NCBI GenBank assembly: GCA_037178625.1
Contig: CM074135.1
Span: forward strand, 374,001 to 438,000
Direction: 5' to 3'
DNA length: 64,000 nucleotides
DNA from: Skeletonema tropicum
Lineage: Eukaryota > Bacillariophyta > Thalassiosirophyceae > Thalassiosirales > Thalassiosiraceae
Part shown: positions 46,758 to 58,507 of the stretch, one piece after another
How positions within the stretch are numbered: the stretch's first letter is position 1
Layout: each line of letters begins with the position of its first letter
Position numbers and translations under genes: made by a program
The notes under the pieces: generated by a model
The model's input: the letters and a program-made list of their open reading frames with translations, nothing else
The model's database searches: none
What the model was told of the DNA's origin: nothing

Positions 46758-47046
46758 GGTTGAAATATTATTGTTTTGTTTGCTCTCTCTATATAGGAAG
46801 ATACCAACTGCAGCGTCCAAAACGTTTTATGAGATGTGTTCGAAAGGATGTCATTTTTCCCAACTCATGTGGTTGAAGAAGCGCCGAATCGCCCAATCGC
46901 CTAACGCTCGCAAGGAGCTTCCCTCATATCTTGGGAAGCGATATTTGAGCGATATGTACCAATTCCTCATGATTTTGAGTGCCGCTTCTTATCTTGTAAC
47001 GCAATGCTGACGCAATGCCACCAATCACAATCTTTTTAACATTCTA

Positions 47047-48700
47047 CCAGTTTAAGTGGAATTTTGGCGCACCCCCTAATTTTACAATAAAAATGGAGTT
47101 TTGGCGCAGTTTAGAGTTCTTACTATATCTTCTTTGTATGGCTTCTACTCGCAAAAGTAACACAATACTACAGAAAGAGAATTTAATGAGGATTCTATAG
47201 ATATATTATTCTTTGGGGTAATTCCATCATCTTCCCTACCAAACTATCGCCTGAACGTACATCAACCCTCAAAAAAGTAAAAAAATCATGACGCCGACGA
47301 ATGTAAAATGGACTTCACCACCGTAGTAATCAACTGGAACCAATCATTAGACCTCCCGACACCCTTCCAACATGTCTACAAATAGTGCCTACGAAGATTT
47401 GCGGATCGGAAAGGTCTTAACATTGATTTATGTGAACATAACTACCACTGTTCCAGATGCGTTGAAATGTGTAAATTTGAACCGCTCGACGTCCATCACC
47501 GCTGGAGTGGATGTTGATGACACTGCAGACAATCTATGACTTGCCTCCACCGTAGACTTCCACCCATGCATCAACTATGGTCAGGGATGCGCCTTTTGCT
47601 TCCATCTTAATCGTGGCCATGCTCTTAATAGGCGATCTTGCGTGGGATTTTCGATCTCAAATCCACCACATGCTGCCTCATACATCACATCACCACAGGT
47701 AAATTAATGGTGGCATCGACTCCTTCTTCAAAATACGATGATATAACATACCAATGGCATTATTCGAAGTGCTTGTGACCGATGATTGGACGACACACTT
47801 AACAGCCGAGCTGCATATCATGTTCTGCGTGCTGCTTTTTCGATCTCAAATTCTACACCACATCATGCTTCTCCTATCCAACCAATACATTAATATATGA
47901 AAGGTGAAATCCTCCTACACCATCCTATGATATAGCAAGACAATATCACTATAATATCTGTTCAATGAATGATACTATCGACCAGGTATTACAGAGACTG
48001 TACGTGCATCGGAGTGCCTGCGCCTGTGGGATGTCGATTGTCGATTCTATGACATAATTTGCTCACTCACGACGCAACAATAAACCACAAACACCAACAT
48101 CGTGTCGCTTCGATCGCACCAATTCATTTTCTGATGGGTTATTGCTTGTGCGGCTTCGACGTACATTGGTGTAGAAGGACTGTCTTCATTTATATTATGA
48201 GGAGGGATGAGAATTCGGTGATTTTGACATCCGTCGATGTGGGTTACATTGAATAATTGGGTCAATCAACACACATCCCAAGCAAACATCACAGCCCCGT
48301 TGGATATTATAAGTATATAGACAAGTATTGGGTCGCTTCTTAGGATGTATATGGTCAAAATAATCCATCATTATCAACTTTACTTGTTTCTACATGTGCA
48401 CTCAAAATTTTACAAAAAAATGACCTAGCGTCGGCCGTCATAAAATAGTGGATATTAGCCGAATCTGACCAAACCAAGCAGCGGGATAATCGCCAAGTGA
48501 GTGAAGTGAAGGATGGTGGTGGGGTTAGCATCAAAACATTGATAGTGATGGTGTAGTAGCATGCTGTAGTGTAGTAGGTGGAATGAAATCGCCATGGTTC
48601 GCGTTGAATTTTGGCGCAGTGTGACATTTAATTCCTACGTAGATGCCTACGTGTACCTAGTACGGCGCCATTTTACACGCCAAAATTCCACTTAAACTTG
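47047..48700. mobile_element. Second copy of the 1.65-kb TIR element
   Basis: Same ends, same flanking TA and same position relative to SIT3 as the element at 40134-41787 has to SIT2. It was copied by the segmental duplication, not by a new insertion. Confidence 0.85.
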
Positions 48701-48881
48701 TATCTTTTATGTAGTAGGATTACTTTTTACTATTCAAGTATCTTTTCAAATTAGTGCTCATAAAGGGGATACAACCAATCTCAATCCAGGGAACCTTGGC
48801 TTGTCAGTACGTTTATGTGCGTGGCTGCTTTTTGCGTTGAAAGCTTGCGACGAGTTTTAATTTGTTTTTCTCAAAATTGAG

Positions 48882-49423
48882 CATAAAGGCCGTGCGCCGC
48901 GCCAAAATCTTCGTTTTTTGGAACCGGAGCCTTTTTTCAATTTTTTTGCTAGTGAAATGCTCTAGCTTTGGGCCACAATGGCCAAAATTATATTTTGGGG
49001 AGTTGCCGAATATACTTTTCCAGTAGCACCATCCTTTTGTCGACCATAATGGGGGTTCTATACATGTGTTGACTGTAAAATAATTCCAATGCTCCGCTGA
49101 GAAATGCATGTGAGAGTCCAGTAGCTTTTTGCTGCACAAATTTGGCAGGCCATCAGCCATCAAAGCTAGTACCAAGCTAGAGAGCACCTTCAAATGCATA
49201 TATATATCGACGAAAATATATGGCTTCACCACCTGCCCCTCAGTCCTCAGTATATATACTCTCATAATAGTCACCTAAAGGATAGTATAGGGGGACAAGC
49301 ATGTAAACCACTTCCCTGAAACTTAATTTTGGCCAACATGGCCCCAAGCTAGAGAGCATTTCACTAACAAAAAAATGCGGGAAATGCTCCGGTTCCAAAA
49401 AATCGACGCGCACGGCCTTTATG
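48882..49423. mobile_element. Second copy of the 542-bp MITE
   Basis: An exact-looking duplicate of 41969-42510 at the tandem offset of 6913. Confidence 0.78.
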
Positions 49424-51561
49424 AGGTACCATGCCGATGACATCATGATGTTGTGTATTGCATTGATGCAGTGTTGGCTGGACGGATCTTGTTAAAAATC
49501 GCGAAAGCATCCGTTGGATTGCCCGCCGTCGTGTGGCAAAGCCTATGATAAGTAAATCGGATTACGGTTACGGAGCAACTACTCTTGTTCAGGTTGCCTA
49601 CAAGGCATATGATCTTGGTTTTCCTTTCACGTTTGGTGACTTAATATCAGAAGGTTTTGGCGGTACTATTGCAGAATCTCAGAAGGTGAAAATGGATCAG
49701 ATGGCGGATTGGCATATTAGCCCTTTCCTTACACACATCAGGAGAAAACGTATTAGTATTACAATTACAAGATTGTCAAGAAGCATAGTCAAGAAAAATA
49801 CAGTGTCAAGTGCTTGACCAAAAATAGGGAAAAAAATGCACCACCAATATTATGTGCAAGCCACGCTGTGCCAGAGCACGGAGCTCCTATCTGTTCTGCA
49901 CACAAAAAGAAGTAGATGTGAAGACATATTAAAGTGTAATTGATCCCCTAGTGATCGCCTTACTAAGTTACCTACTAGTCGAAACCCGAGGAGGTCAAGG
50001 CCGACCAGGGGGGTTTAGTCTGGGTTTAGTTCGCGGCAGGTCCCCGTACTCTCCCGGTAACCTCAATAAAGTGAAGGCCATAACCTGTTAGTATCCCAGA
50101 TCTCCATGATGCAATACAGAGATGAAGGATAGGAAATAGAAATAGGAAATAGTGAGCTACTATGGAGTTATGGTGCACTGCATACGTCGTCGATGGGTAA
50201 ATCAATTGAGTATTTACCTCTTCAGGAGTGGCACCGCCGCAGCAAATCGATCATGGAATGAATAAAGAATGATATCATTTGCTACGCTACCGCCGATAAT
50301 GAATAGGATCTTGATTGCTCAGTTCTATTTTGTAAGCTTTATGAGGTTTGTCACCTAATGACAAGTCTGATCACGTAGAGCCTCGCGTAACATTTCATAA
50401 ATGATTCAGGTTGGTCTGCAGTTATATCAATGCAACGGCAATGAATGATTATTGAATAACATAACATCTGGACTTGATTCCAGTTCGCGAGCGGAGAGTC
50501 ATCTCTATAGCTATAGCTCCTCTATGATGATCAAAACATCGTTTGACCGCTATTCATATTACTCTTGTTGGGATGTTATTATTATTATGACAGACACCCA
50601 CAATGTATTGTCACATAGATCTGCCTCTATCCGAGAATGCCTCCTCCAACAATAATCGTCATTGACTGTTGTACGAACGCCAACGAAGAGGCTACACTCA
50701 AGACTTCTGAAGATTAGTAATTGTGTTGTCGGTTGCACAAGCACAGGAATGGTGAAATGTTACCGGCTCATGAAGTGTCCAACTTGATCTGTGCGGTATC
50801 AGGAGTGTTGGGGCGTTGATTCTTCAGTACTATATGAGACTATATGGCGACGGAGATGAATATTTTTACTGGCTATCTTACTCGTATTTCTGCCGCCAAA
50901 ACCTGCCGATCAAGGAAGAGATCACAAAATTATGTCTCAATATAGTAATAGGATGTCGTATGCCGAGTTGAGAGCACAATATATGTATGAAGACTCGCCA
51001 TACTCAATTGATGTTGTTATGTGGTTGTCGATGGAGGTGATGTTGATGTGAGCTTCAGAATTTTTATCTCCTTCGATAACATTTTATGTTCCAGGAAATC
51101 ATCACTATGCGTTCAATCAAATCTAAACACATATTAGAACTTGTGCATAGGTATTGCACAGTATCGCGTGTGTATAGATAGATAGTAGTAGGCGCCGGAA
51201 TTTGGCCATGTATGTTGGCATCATTTTGTGTGGAGCGAGGAGTGCGCGATGAGGATTAAATCGGCCCAAGTGATTTTCATAAGACTCATTACGTCTTTGT
51301 ACAATACATATCGTACAATACCTACTTACCAAACCTACCTACCTACCATAAGACCGCAAGATAGAATTCAAAACTTAAATTGGAGTTTTCAATCTCGAAG
51401 ACAGCTCTTGCTCCTATGCGTTCAATCAAATCTAAACACATGTTAGAACTTGTGCATAGGTATTGCACAGTATCACATGTGTGTAGTAGTAGGCGCCGGA
51501 ATTTGGCTATGTTGGCATCATTTTTCATTTTGTTTGGAGGAGTGGCGATGAGTGTGTGGGG
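49424..51561. other. Spacer in unit B, no gene supported
   Basis: A duplicate of 42511-44649 with one base fewer in the A-run near 49828. It holds the same short frames and the same internal duplication. Confidence 0.45.
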
Positions 51562-52145
51562 CTTTATGTAGGTTATTTCTGTGCTACCTAGGTAAACTAC
51601 GTATCAAAGTATATGAAATCGGCCGAAGTGATTTTCATAAGACTCATTAGGTCACTTGTACATACCTAAGTACTTACATACTTACCAAACCTACCGAAGT
51701 AAGTATGTACCATACGCAAGAAAGAATTCAAACCTTGAATTGGAGTTTTCAATCTCGAAGACAGCTCTTGCTACTAATAATATTGCCCAGAACTCGTTTC
51801 CGCTGGAAGAGTAGACGCTGATGGATACTGACACCTGCATCCACTAACTACTTCAGTATGATTATGCACTGCGATGATTCAACCCCCTGAATATGACACA
51901 GCCAAACTCAATCCGCTTCGCGTTACATACTCCTACACTTTAAAATGTGACAATGAGATAGGTACATGCATTAACAAGCCACGCCAAATTAGATAGTTAC
52001 AATAGAAATAATAGACAGGTACATACTAATAGTACACGTATTTCCAATCACTCAAACATTTACATTTAAATACTTATTGTCTCATGACCCTTATATAAAG
52101 CCATGGAACTAAACACTATCTATATACATCAAGATTGATCATTGC

Positions 52146-53669
52146 TTATGCAGCTTCATCAATAGCATCCTTGGACTCAATTGGTCCATCAAGAGCATCA
52201 TGTGATCCAACGGCGTGTCCACGGAATCCACCTCCGTACAACTTGCCAGTATCGTCAGCAAAGTCCTTATCGGCGTGGTTGTTGGCAGCACGCTCCTCGG
52301 GAGTTCCAACGTATACCTCGTCATATTCGTATTTAAGAACCTTCTTCATGATACGAGCCAATACCCATGCTCCGGCGCAAAGTCCAGTCCACTCAAGGAA
52401 GAGGGCAAAGCACAAAAGAATGTAGGTAACGGGGTTGTTCAAGAAGGCGATGGGGAAGGCAGATGCCGCCAATTGCCAGGTGATGGAGGCAATGATGGTA
52501 GTAACAACAGCGGCGTGGAAGCCAAGGTTGAGGAAGGCCTGGGCACTGTCTCTGACTCCGAAGATGTTCTCTCCTTGTCCGGGCACGATGGTCATGGAGG
52601 TGATGGAAGCAACGATGAAGAACGAGGCAACCACGGTGAGCTGACGTCCGATCATGAATCCAGGAAGGTTCTGTCCATTACCCTTGAAGAGGAGCTCACA
52701 GGTCTTGCGGCCGAAGAGAGAAGTTCCACGCTCATTGGCAGGAAGCTTGGCAACAGCGAAGAAGGCAATCTGCATACCCTCCAACATACCAACGATGGAG
52801 CAGAGGAAGAAGAAGAGGAAGACGGAGACACCGTTGGGAACACCGGGGTACTTGTTAACCATCTGTGTCTTTCCTTGGAAGAGAGCGGCGACGATGACAG
52901 CCAAGGAGAATCCAAGGATGGCAAGAGACATGAGCACACGTCCCCAGAAGAAGGCAAATGTCAATCCAGTCTTGGGCTCTTCGTTGGTTTGGATGGGCTT
53001 TCCAGAAAGAACGGAGAGGATGTTCTGGATCAAGTAGGAAGAGTGCATGATACCGGAGAACTCAATGGTCATGGCAACGTAGAGGGTGAAGAGAGCGAAG
53101 TAGTTGTTGATGAAGTCGATCATACAGTGGGAAGCATTGACCTGGGTGGTGAGCTGTCCAAGCTGACATGTGAAGATGATCATACCGAGTCCAACATCGA
53201 GGAAGATTGTTTTCAACCATCCGGGCATACCGAGCACATCAGCATCTCCACTGGTAGGGGCACCGCACAAGTTGATCACGAAAACTACCAAAAGAACCAT
53301 GAACTGACGGCCCATGAGGTAACGATCCAAGTTGTCTCCCAAGAAGGCGGTGGCGGCGTTCAAGTATGTGACAGGGTGGGTGTCCTTGTAAAGCTCGGGG
53401 TCGACGGGAGGAAGACCAACGAGGGAGGCCTGTTGTCCCTCAATCATAGAGAGCCATACGACGGCGGCAATGCACACGAAGAGGGCGGCCCATGGAGAAG
53501 CATCGGCGGCGAGCTTGGTGTTTCCGGTGAACATTAATGCAATGACGAGAACGATGGAGAAGATGAGGAGGATGACGGAGTACGTGTAGCGAAAGATGGT
53601 GAAGGGAGTAAGCTCCACATCATGCGAGTCGGCGTGGCTCGTTTCTTTGGTAATCTCGGCGTCGGTCAT
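52146..53669 (-). CDS. SIT: Silicon transporter, copy 4
   Basis: 507 residues; by eye the protein equals copy 3. Its promoter is different: where copies 1-3 have CTATATAGAGAGAGC, this gene has CTCTCTAGAGAGC, as in SIT5. Upstream homology with copies 2-3 fades out near 53915. The gene stands head-to-head with SIT5, start codons 1.68 kb apart. It therefore combines a coding region and 3' flank of the tandem type with a promoter of the SIT5 type, which suggests gene conversion or unequal crossing-over inside the cluster. Confidence 0.92.
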   Translation of the reverse strand: MTDAEITKETSHADSHDVELTPFTIFRYTYSVILLIFSIVLVIALMFTGNTKLAADASPWAALFVCIAAVVWLSMIEGQQASLVGLPPVDPELYKDTHPVTYLNAATAFLGDNLDRYLMGRQFMVLLVVFVINLCGAPTSGDADVLGMPGWLKTIFLDVGLGMIIFTCQLGQLTTQVNASHCMIDFINNYFALFTLYVAMTIEFSGIMHSSYLIQNILSVLSGKPIQTNEEPKTGLTFAFFWGRVLMSLAILGFSLAVIVAALFQGKTQMVNKYPGVPNGVSVFLFFFLCSIVGMLEGMQIAFFAVAKLPANERGTSLFGRKTCELLFKGNGQNLPGFMIGRQLTVVASFFIVASITSMTIVPGQGENIFGVRDSAQAFLNLGFHAAVVTTIIASITWQLAASAFPIAFLNNPVTYILLCFALFLEWTGLCAGAWVLARIMKKVLKYEYDEVYVGTPEERAANNHADKDFADDTGKLYGGGFRGHAVGSHDALDGPIESKDAIDEAA

Positions 53670-55345
53670 GGTTGAAATATTATTGTTTTGTTTGCTCTCT
53701 AGAGAGGAAGATATCAACTGCAGCGTCCAAAACGATTTATGAGATGTGTTCGGGAGGATGTCATTTCCAATTTCCAACTCAATCATGATGTGTGTGTTGA
53801 GTTTTGACAGGCCGAATCGCCCGATCGCCTAAAAGAGCTGCTCTTATCTTGGGAAGCGATGTTTGAGCGATATATACCAATTCCTCATGATTTTGAGTGC
53901 CGCTTCTCATCGCGTACGCTGAATGATCGCCAATTCACGATAAGAGATACAATTCCTTTGTGGAAGTCTTCTTTAGCAGAGAGAAAGGTCTTCTCTGTGA
54001 GAATGAGCCAATTTGTGAGAACGATTGCTGATCATTTTCATTTTGACCGTTAGATTTGATAAATCTTGTTGAAACGGTTGGATGTTGGATCTCCATACTT
54101 ATGATTATAAAAATACAGATATGGTATGTTTCTCTATTCTTATATATGTAACAATTGCTTCATCTCTCTCTCTAGAGGTACGGGCGTTGAGGCGACATAA
54201 CCTACGGATATCTACACGCGTGCTACTAGAGGGCACGACATGGAGAGGACAACAGAAGGAGAAGAAGACAAGTGAGCTAGCTGACAGGCTACACTACGGG
54301 ACCATGACAGACCAGATCCTGGTAAGAAGGAGAGAAATGTGATTCTACTTATGCAATTAAAGTTCTACATTTTCACATTTCTGCAATGCTAGCATAAACT
54401 AACGACTACAGCATTGCAAATTTTTGACATTGTACCTAGTGCATAAAGAGATAGAATCTGTCAAAAAGTTTAGGTTGATGAGATGTAAAGATCCTTTTAG
54501 ATTACAGGTGTGTAGACATTGTAATAGCAGAAGTTGTGGTATGATACATGTGCTGAGTAAGAATTTTCATTTATGTATTTAAACGAAAAGATGGTCTCGG
54601 ACATACTCTACTGTTTGGATACAATAATGCCATCGTTGCTGGAGAGTTAGTATAGTATGCACTCAGCTGTCATTCAATTCTGAACAGGAGACCAAAGCAC
54701 TGAATTTAATCATCTGCCTTTCTTCCTTCCAGAATCGATGAGCACCCCTTCTAAGACTTACAATTGTCACCTTCAAGTCAATTGAGTATATGATGTGTCA
54801 AATGTGTATTGTCATGGCCACACCTTAACACTATGTCTATCTAATCTTACTTCAATTCATGTTTTCAATTTGTCAGTTCTGCTTTCTACTGCCTTCATGA
54901 TCAAATTTATATGTAGGAGTAAGTAAGAACTCCACAAACAAGAAAGAATTGCATGATTGAAACAGATGTAGATGGGAATGAGGTTTAGTAAAACCAAAAA
55001 TTTAATAGTAACAAATACTCCTACAATCTAAGTAAGTCATATGTAGATAGAACAATCTAAACTATGCAAAAAAGGAAAAATTGGTCAGCATTGTGATTAC
55101 AAGAATAGAAATCTACGTGGGAATTGCATAACCAAATTTAAATTTCTACGCATCGCCAAATTGTGCGTTGAAATCTTTGCATCTTGTGGCCACATCGGAC
55201 CAACGCAAGAAAGCCCCGTCCCAACAAGTGCAAACTACACTACCTCCACCGCTCATTGGTTTACAGCAGTGCTCATAATACGTTTTGGACGCTGCAGTTG
55301 ATATCTTCCTCTCTAGAGAGCAAACAAAACAATAATATTTCAACC
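53670..55345. promoter_or_regulatory. Divergent intergenic region between SIT4 and SIT5
   Basis: 1676 bp without a supportable gene. The outermost ~70 bp at each end are mirror copies (leader, CTCTCTAGAGAG, CTGCAG, GTCC/GGAC block). The middle is AT-rich with only short frames (64 and 86 codons), and CTCTCTCTAGAGG occurs again at about 54164-54178. It presumably carries both promoters. Confidence 0.6.
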
Positions 55346-56917
55346 ATGACCGACGCCGAGATTACCAAAGAGACGAGCCACGCCGACTCGCATGATGTGG
55401 AGCTTACTCCCTTCACCATCTTTCGCTACACATACTCCGTCATCCTCCTCATCTTCTCCATCGTTCTCGTCATTGCATTAATGTTCACCGGAAACACCAA
55501 GCTCGCCGCCGATGCTTCTCCATGGGCCGCCCTCTTCGTGTGCATTGCCGCCGTCGTATGGCTCTCTATGATTGAGGGACAACAGGCCTCCCTCGTCGGT
55601 CTTCCTCCCGTCGACCCCGAGCTTTACAAGGACACCCACCCTGTCACATACTTGAACGCCGCCACCGCCTTCTTGGGAGACAACTTGGATCGTTACCTCA
55701 TGGGCCGTCAATTCATGGTTCTTTTGGTAGTTTTCGTGATCAACTTGTGCGGTGCCCCTACCAGTGGAGATGCTGATGTGCTCGGTATGCCCGGATGGTT
55801 GAAAACAATCTTCCTTGATGTTGGACTCGGTATGATCATCTTCACATGTCAGCTTGGACAGCTCACCACCCAGGTCAATGCTTCCCACTGTATGCTTGAC
55901 TTCATCAACAACTACTTCGCTCTCTTCACCCTCTACGTTGCCATGACCATTGAGTTCTCCGGTATCATGCACTGCTCCTACTTGATCCAGAACATCCTCT
56001 CCGTTCTTTCTGGAAAGCCCATCCAAACCAACGAAGAGCCCAAGACTGGATTGACATTTGCCTTCTTCTGGGGACGTGTGCTCATGTCTCTTGCCATCCT
56101 TGGATTCTCCTTGGCTGTCATCGTCGCCGCTCTCTTCCAAGGAAAGACACAGATGGTTAACAAGTACCCCGGTGTTCCCAACGGTGTCTCCATCTTCCTC
56201 TTCTTCTTCCTTTGCTCCATCGTTGGTATGTTGGAGGGTATGCAGATTGCCTTCTTCGCTGTTGCCAAGCTTCCTGCCAATGAGCGTGGAACTTCTCTCT
56301 TCGGCCGCAAGACCTGTGAGCTCCTCTTCAAGGGTAATGGACAGAACCTTCCAGGATTCATGATTGGACGTCAGCTCACCGTGGTTGCCTCATTCTTCAT
56401 CGTTGCTTCCATCACCTCCATGACCATCGTACCCGGACAAGGAGAGAACATCTTCGGAGTCAGAGACAGTGCCCAAGCCTTCCTCAACCTTGGCTTCCAC
56501 GCCGCTGTTGTTACTACCATCATTGCCTCCATCACCTGGCAATTGGCGGCATCTGCCTTCCCCATCGCCTTCTTGAACAACCCCGTTACCTACATTCTTT
56601 TGTGCTTTGCCCTCTTCCTTGAGTGGACTGGACTTTGCGCCGGAGCATGGGTATTGGCTCGTATCATGAAGAAGGTTCTTAAATACGAATATGACGAGGT
56701 ATACGTTGGAACTCCCGAGGAGCGTGCTGCCAACAACCACGCCGATAAGGACTTTGCTGACGATACTGGAAAGTTGTACGGAGGTGGATTCCGTGGACAC
56801 GCCGTTGGATCACATGATGCTCTTGATGGACCAATTGAGTCCAAGGATGAGGTTGTGAAAGCCACTTCTTCAAAGGATCCATTAGACGGTGATGTTGATG
56901 CTGAAGAGGCCGTATAA
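55346..56917 (+). CDS. SIT: Silicon transporter, copy 5 (distinct C-terminus, CMLD form)
   Basis: 523 residues. Same motifs as the other copies, but with CMLD instead of CMID at 182-185, Cys instead of Ser at 210 (IMHCSYL), Ile at 283, and Leu 246/Gln 365 as in copies 3-4. The tail diverges after GPIESKD: instead of AIDEAA it has EVVKATSSKDPLDGDVDAEEAV, 16 residues longer and more acidic. The 3' flank is unrelated to the other copies. CMLD is the form reported in many diatom SITs and has been discussed as a metal- or substrate-associated site, though its role is debated. This copy is the likely ancestor-like member, the others being the amplified type. Confidence 0.92.
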   Translation: MTDAEITKETSHADSHDVELTPFTIFRYTYSVILLIFSIVLVIALMFTGNTKLAADASPWAALFVCIAAVVWLSMIEGQQASLVGLPPVDPELYKDTHPVTYLNAATAFLGDNLDRYLMGRQFMVLLVVFVINLCGAPTSGDADVLGMPGWLKTIFLDVGLGMIIFTCQLGQLTTQVNASHCMLDFINNYFALFTLYVAMTIEFSGIMHCSYLIQNILSVLSGKPIQTNEEPKTGLTFAFFWGRVLMSLAILGFSLAVIVAALFQGKTQMVNKYPGVPNGVSIFLFFFLCSIVGMLEGMQIAFFAVAKLPANERGTSLFGRKTCELLFKGNGQNLPGFMIGRQLTVVASFFIVASITSMTIVPGQGENIFGVRDSAQAFLNLGFHAAVVTTIIASITWQLAASAFPIAFLNNPVTYILLCFALFLEWTGLCAGAWVLARIMKKVLKYEYDEVYVGTPEERAANNHADKDFADDTGKLYGGGFRGHAVGSHDALDGPIESKDEVVKATSSKDPLDGDVDAEEAV

Positions 56918-57599
56918 ATTCACAATGTAGAGAACTTTTGTACATAATGGTTCGGGGTGCCATGTCGGTTCTCGAATCATTTCGTTTGAGCGTCGTCAGT
57001 TGATGCGCTCTATTAATGTTTTAAGCTAAACAAAGCACTGATTCCTAACTTATTATCATTAGTCCCATTCTTAGTCCCTAAGTGGCTACCTTCTCTGACT
57101 ATCCTCTGACTCTCAAGAGGAGACCATCTTAATATTACGAACTGTTGATGTTAATCTGAAGTTATTGAATTGTCTAAGATATCCAGACATAAGAGAGCAG
57201 TCAGAATGACAAACCTGCTCGCGGTTTTTGGCATTGTGGTAAGCTTGTCTCTTCACCTGAATCAGACTATTGATTACTACATTACCCAAAATAAAAGCTG
57301 CTGCATGCTACACAGCTTAGAAAGATGCCCATCTATTGGTACAAAACAAAATATTTTTTTTAAGATTCATTAGATTGGTTTCATTTGAGGCAAAGTGTTG
57401 CCTCACAACAGTGCACGAGTATTGAACAAATCCTCTGCACTACTACTGTTCTTAAGATCTTGGCCGAAGAATTCTGGATTACTCGAGGTAGTAATCACGC
57501 CTTGCTCTTGCATTAAGTTTCCTCTTTTTGTTATATTATGATATGTTGTAGATACACTCTGATTGATCCCACCCATCCATCCAATCTCTCTCTCTCTCT
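56918..57599. other. Intergenic, no gene seen
   Basis: Convergent spacer between SIT5 and the small plastid protein, with a short CT run at about 57584-57601 abutting the latter's stop codon. Confidence 0.55.
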
Positions 57600-58070
57600 C
57601 TACAAAGCCTCAAAAGTAATCTCCTGAGTCTCAACCTGACTCACACCCTCAATCTCCTTCAACTTTCCAATAAACTCACTTTCCAACGGTTCATAATCCG
57701 CCTCGGCCCAAGCACCATGCTCCTCCAGCGGTTGTACAATACTAACCTTAAAATCCAAACATCCACCACACACCTGTCGTGTCACCTTGGCACATGGTAA
57801 CTCTTTGAGTTTGGGTAGGTATTCGGAGAGTAGGTCTTGACATTCCTTGAGGGAGGTGGAATCACCTGGTCCACCGGAGGGACCGGGTGTGTATTTGCAT
57901 CTCCATTCGCGGGCGACGTTGGTGAAGGCGACTCCTGTGTCACCGATTTCTGCGTGGAGTTGTGTGGTGGTGGAGGTGGAGGAGGAGGTGGTGGTGGTGG
58001 GTGTGCCGATGGGTGCAAAGGCGGTGGTGCTGGCGAGGGTGGTGAGGAGGAGGGCGGCTTGAATCTTCAT
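57600..58070 (-). CDS. Small plastid-targeted protein with CGGC motif, unknown function
   Basis: 156 residues, one exon. The N-terminus MKIQAALLLTTLASTTAFAP is a signal peptide ending in an AFAP motif. A Thr/Ser-rich stretch follows, together forming the bipartite pre-sequence that sends heterokont proteins into the plastid. The mature part, about 115 residues, contains a WRCKYTPGP segment and VCGGCLDFKVSIVQPL. The CxxC pair could bind a metal or act in redox chemistry; this is inference. I do not recognise the family. It is transcribed divergently from the leucine-biosynthesis gene across 437 bp. Confidence 0.75.
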   Translation of the reverse strand: MKIQAALLLTTLASTTAFAPIGTPTTTTSSSTSTTTQLHAEIGDTGVAFTNVAREWRCKYTPGPSGGPGDSTSLKECQDLLSEYLPKLKELPCAKVTRQVCGGCLDFKVSIVQPLEEHGAWAEADYEPLESEFIGKLKEIEGVSQVETQEITFEAL

Positions 58071-58507
58071 GGTTGTTTAGTTTTTTTTTTAGAAAAGTGT
58101 CAAAATTGGATCTTTTTCAAAGACGATGCGTGCGTCACTTTTTTGATGCGACAGAGACACCATCTCAAGTCTGTCCACCCATTTTCAAATCCTCCCGAGT
58201 TCCGAGCCGCACACGCACAAACACACATCAAAAAAAAGCATCATCTTCGTTTGCACTTTGATGCCGAAGAACATGTTCTTTCACTTCCTTGGATCTTTGC
58301 TTGATTTGCCCCCATCAACTTTGCAACTCTCGAACTCTCTTCCACGCCACAGGATCTTTTTTCCTCCATCGATTGCTTTATTGAACAAAGTTGTCGTACA
58401 ACTAAACACATCATATCATATCTTGTGTTCGAGTAGTTGGCTGCGCTTTATCATTATTGCCATCATCATCAACACACATCAATAAAATCACTGTCATCAT
58501 CATCATC
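58071..58507. promoter_or_regulatory. Bidirectional promoter of plastid protein and LEU1
   Basis: 437 bp between the two start codons. CATCAT repeats directly precede the LEU1 start and an A/T run precedes the other start. No other gene is present. Confidence 0.55.

Larger units (their letters stand above)
44650..51561. repeat. SIT tandem unit B (~6.9 kb)
   Basis: Near-identical to unit A. A further partial unit (SIT4 and its 3' flank) continues from 51562 to about 53698, after which the promoter of SIT4 diverges. Confidence 0.9.
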
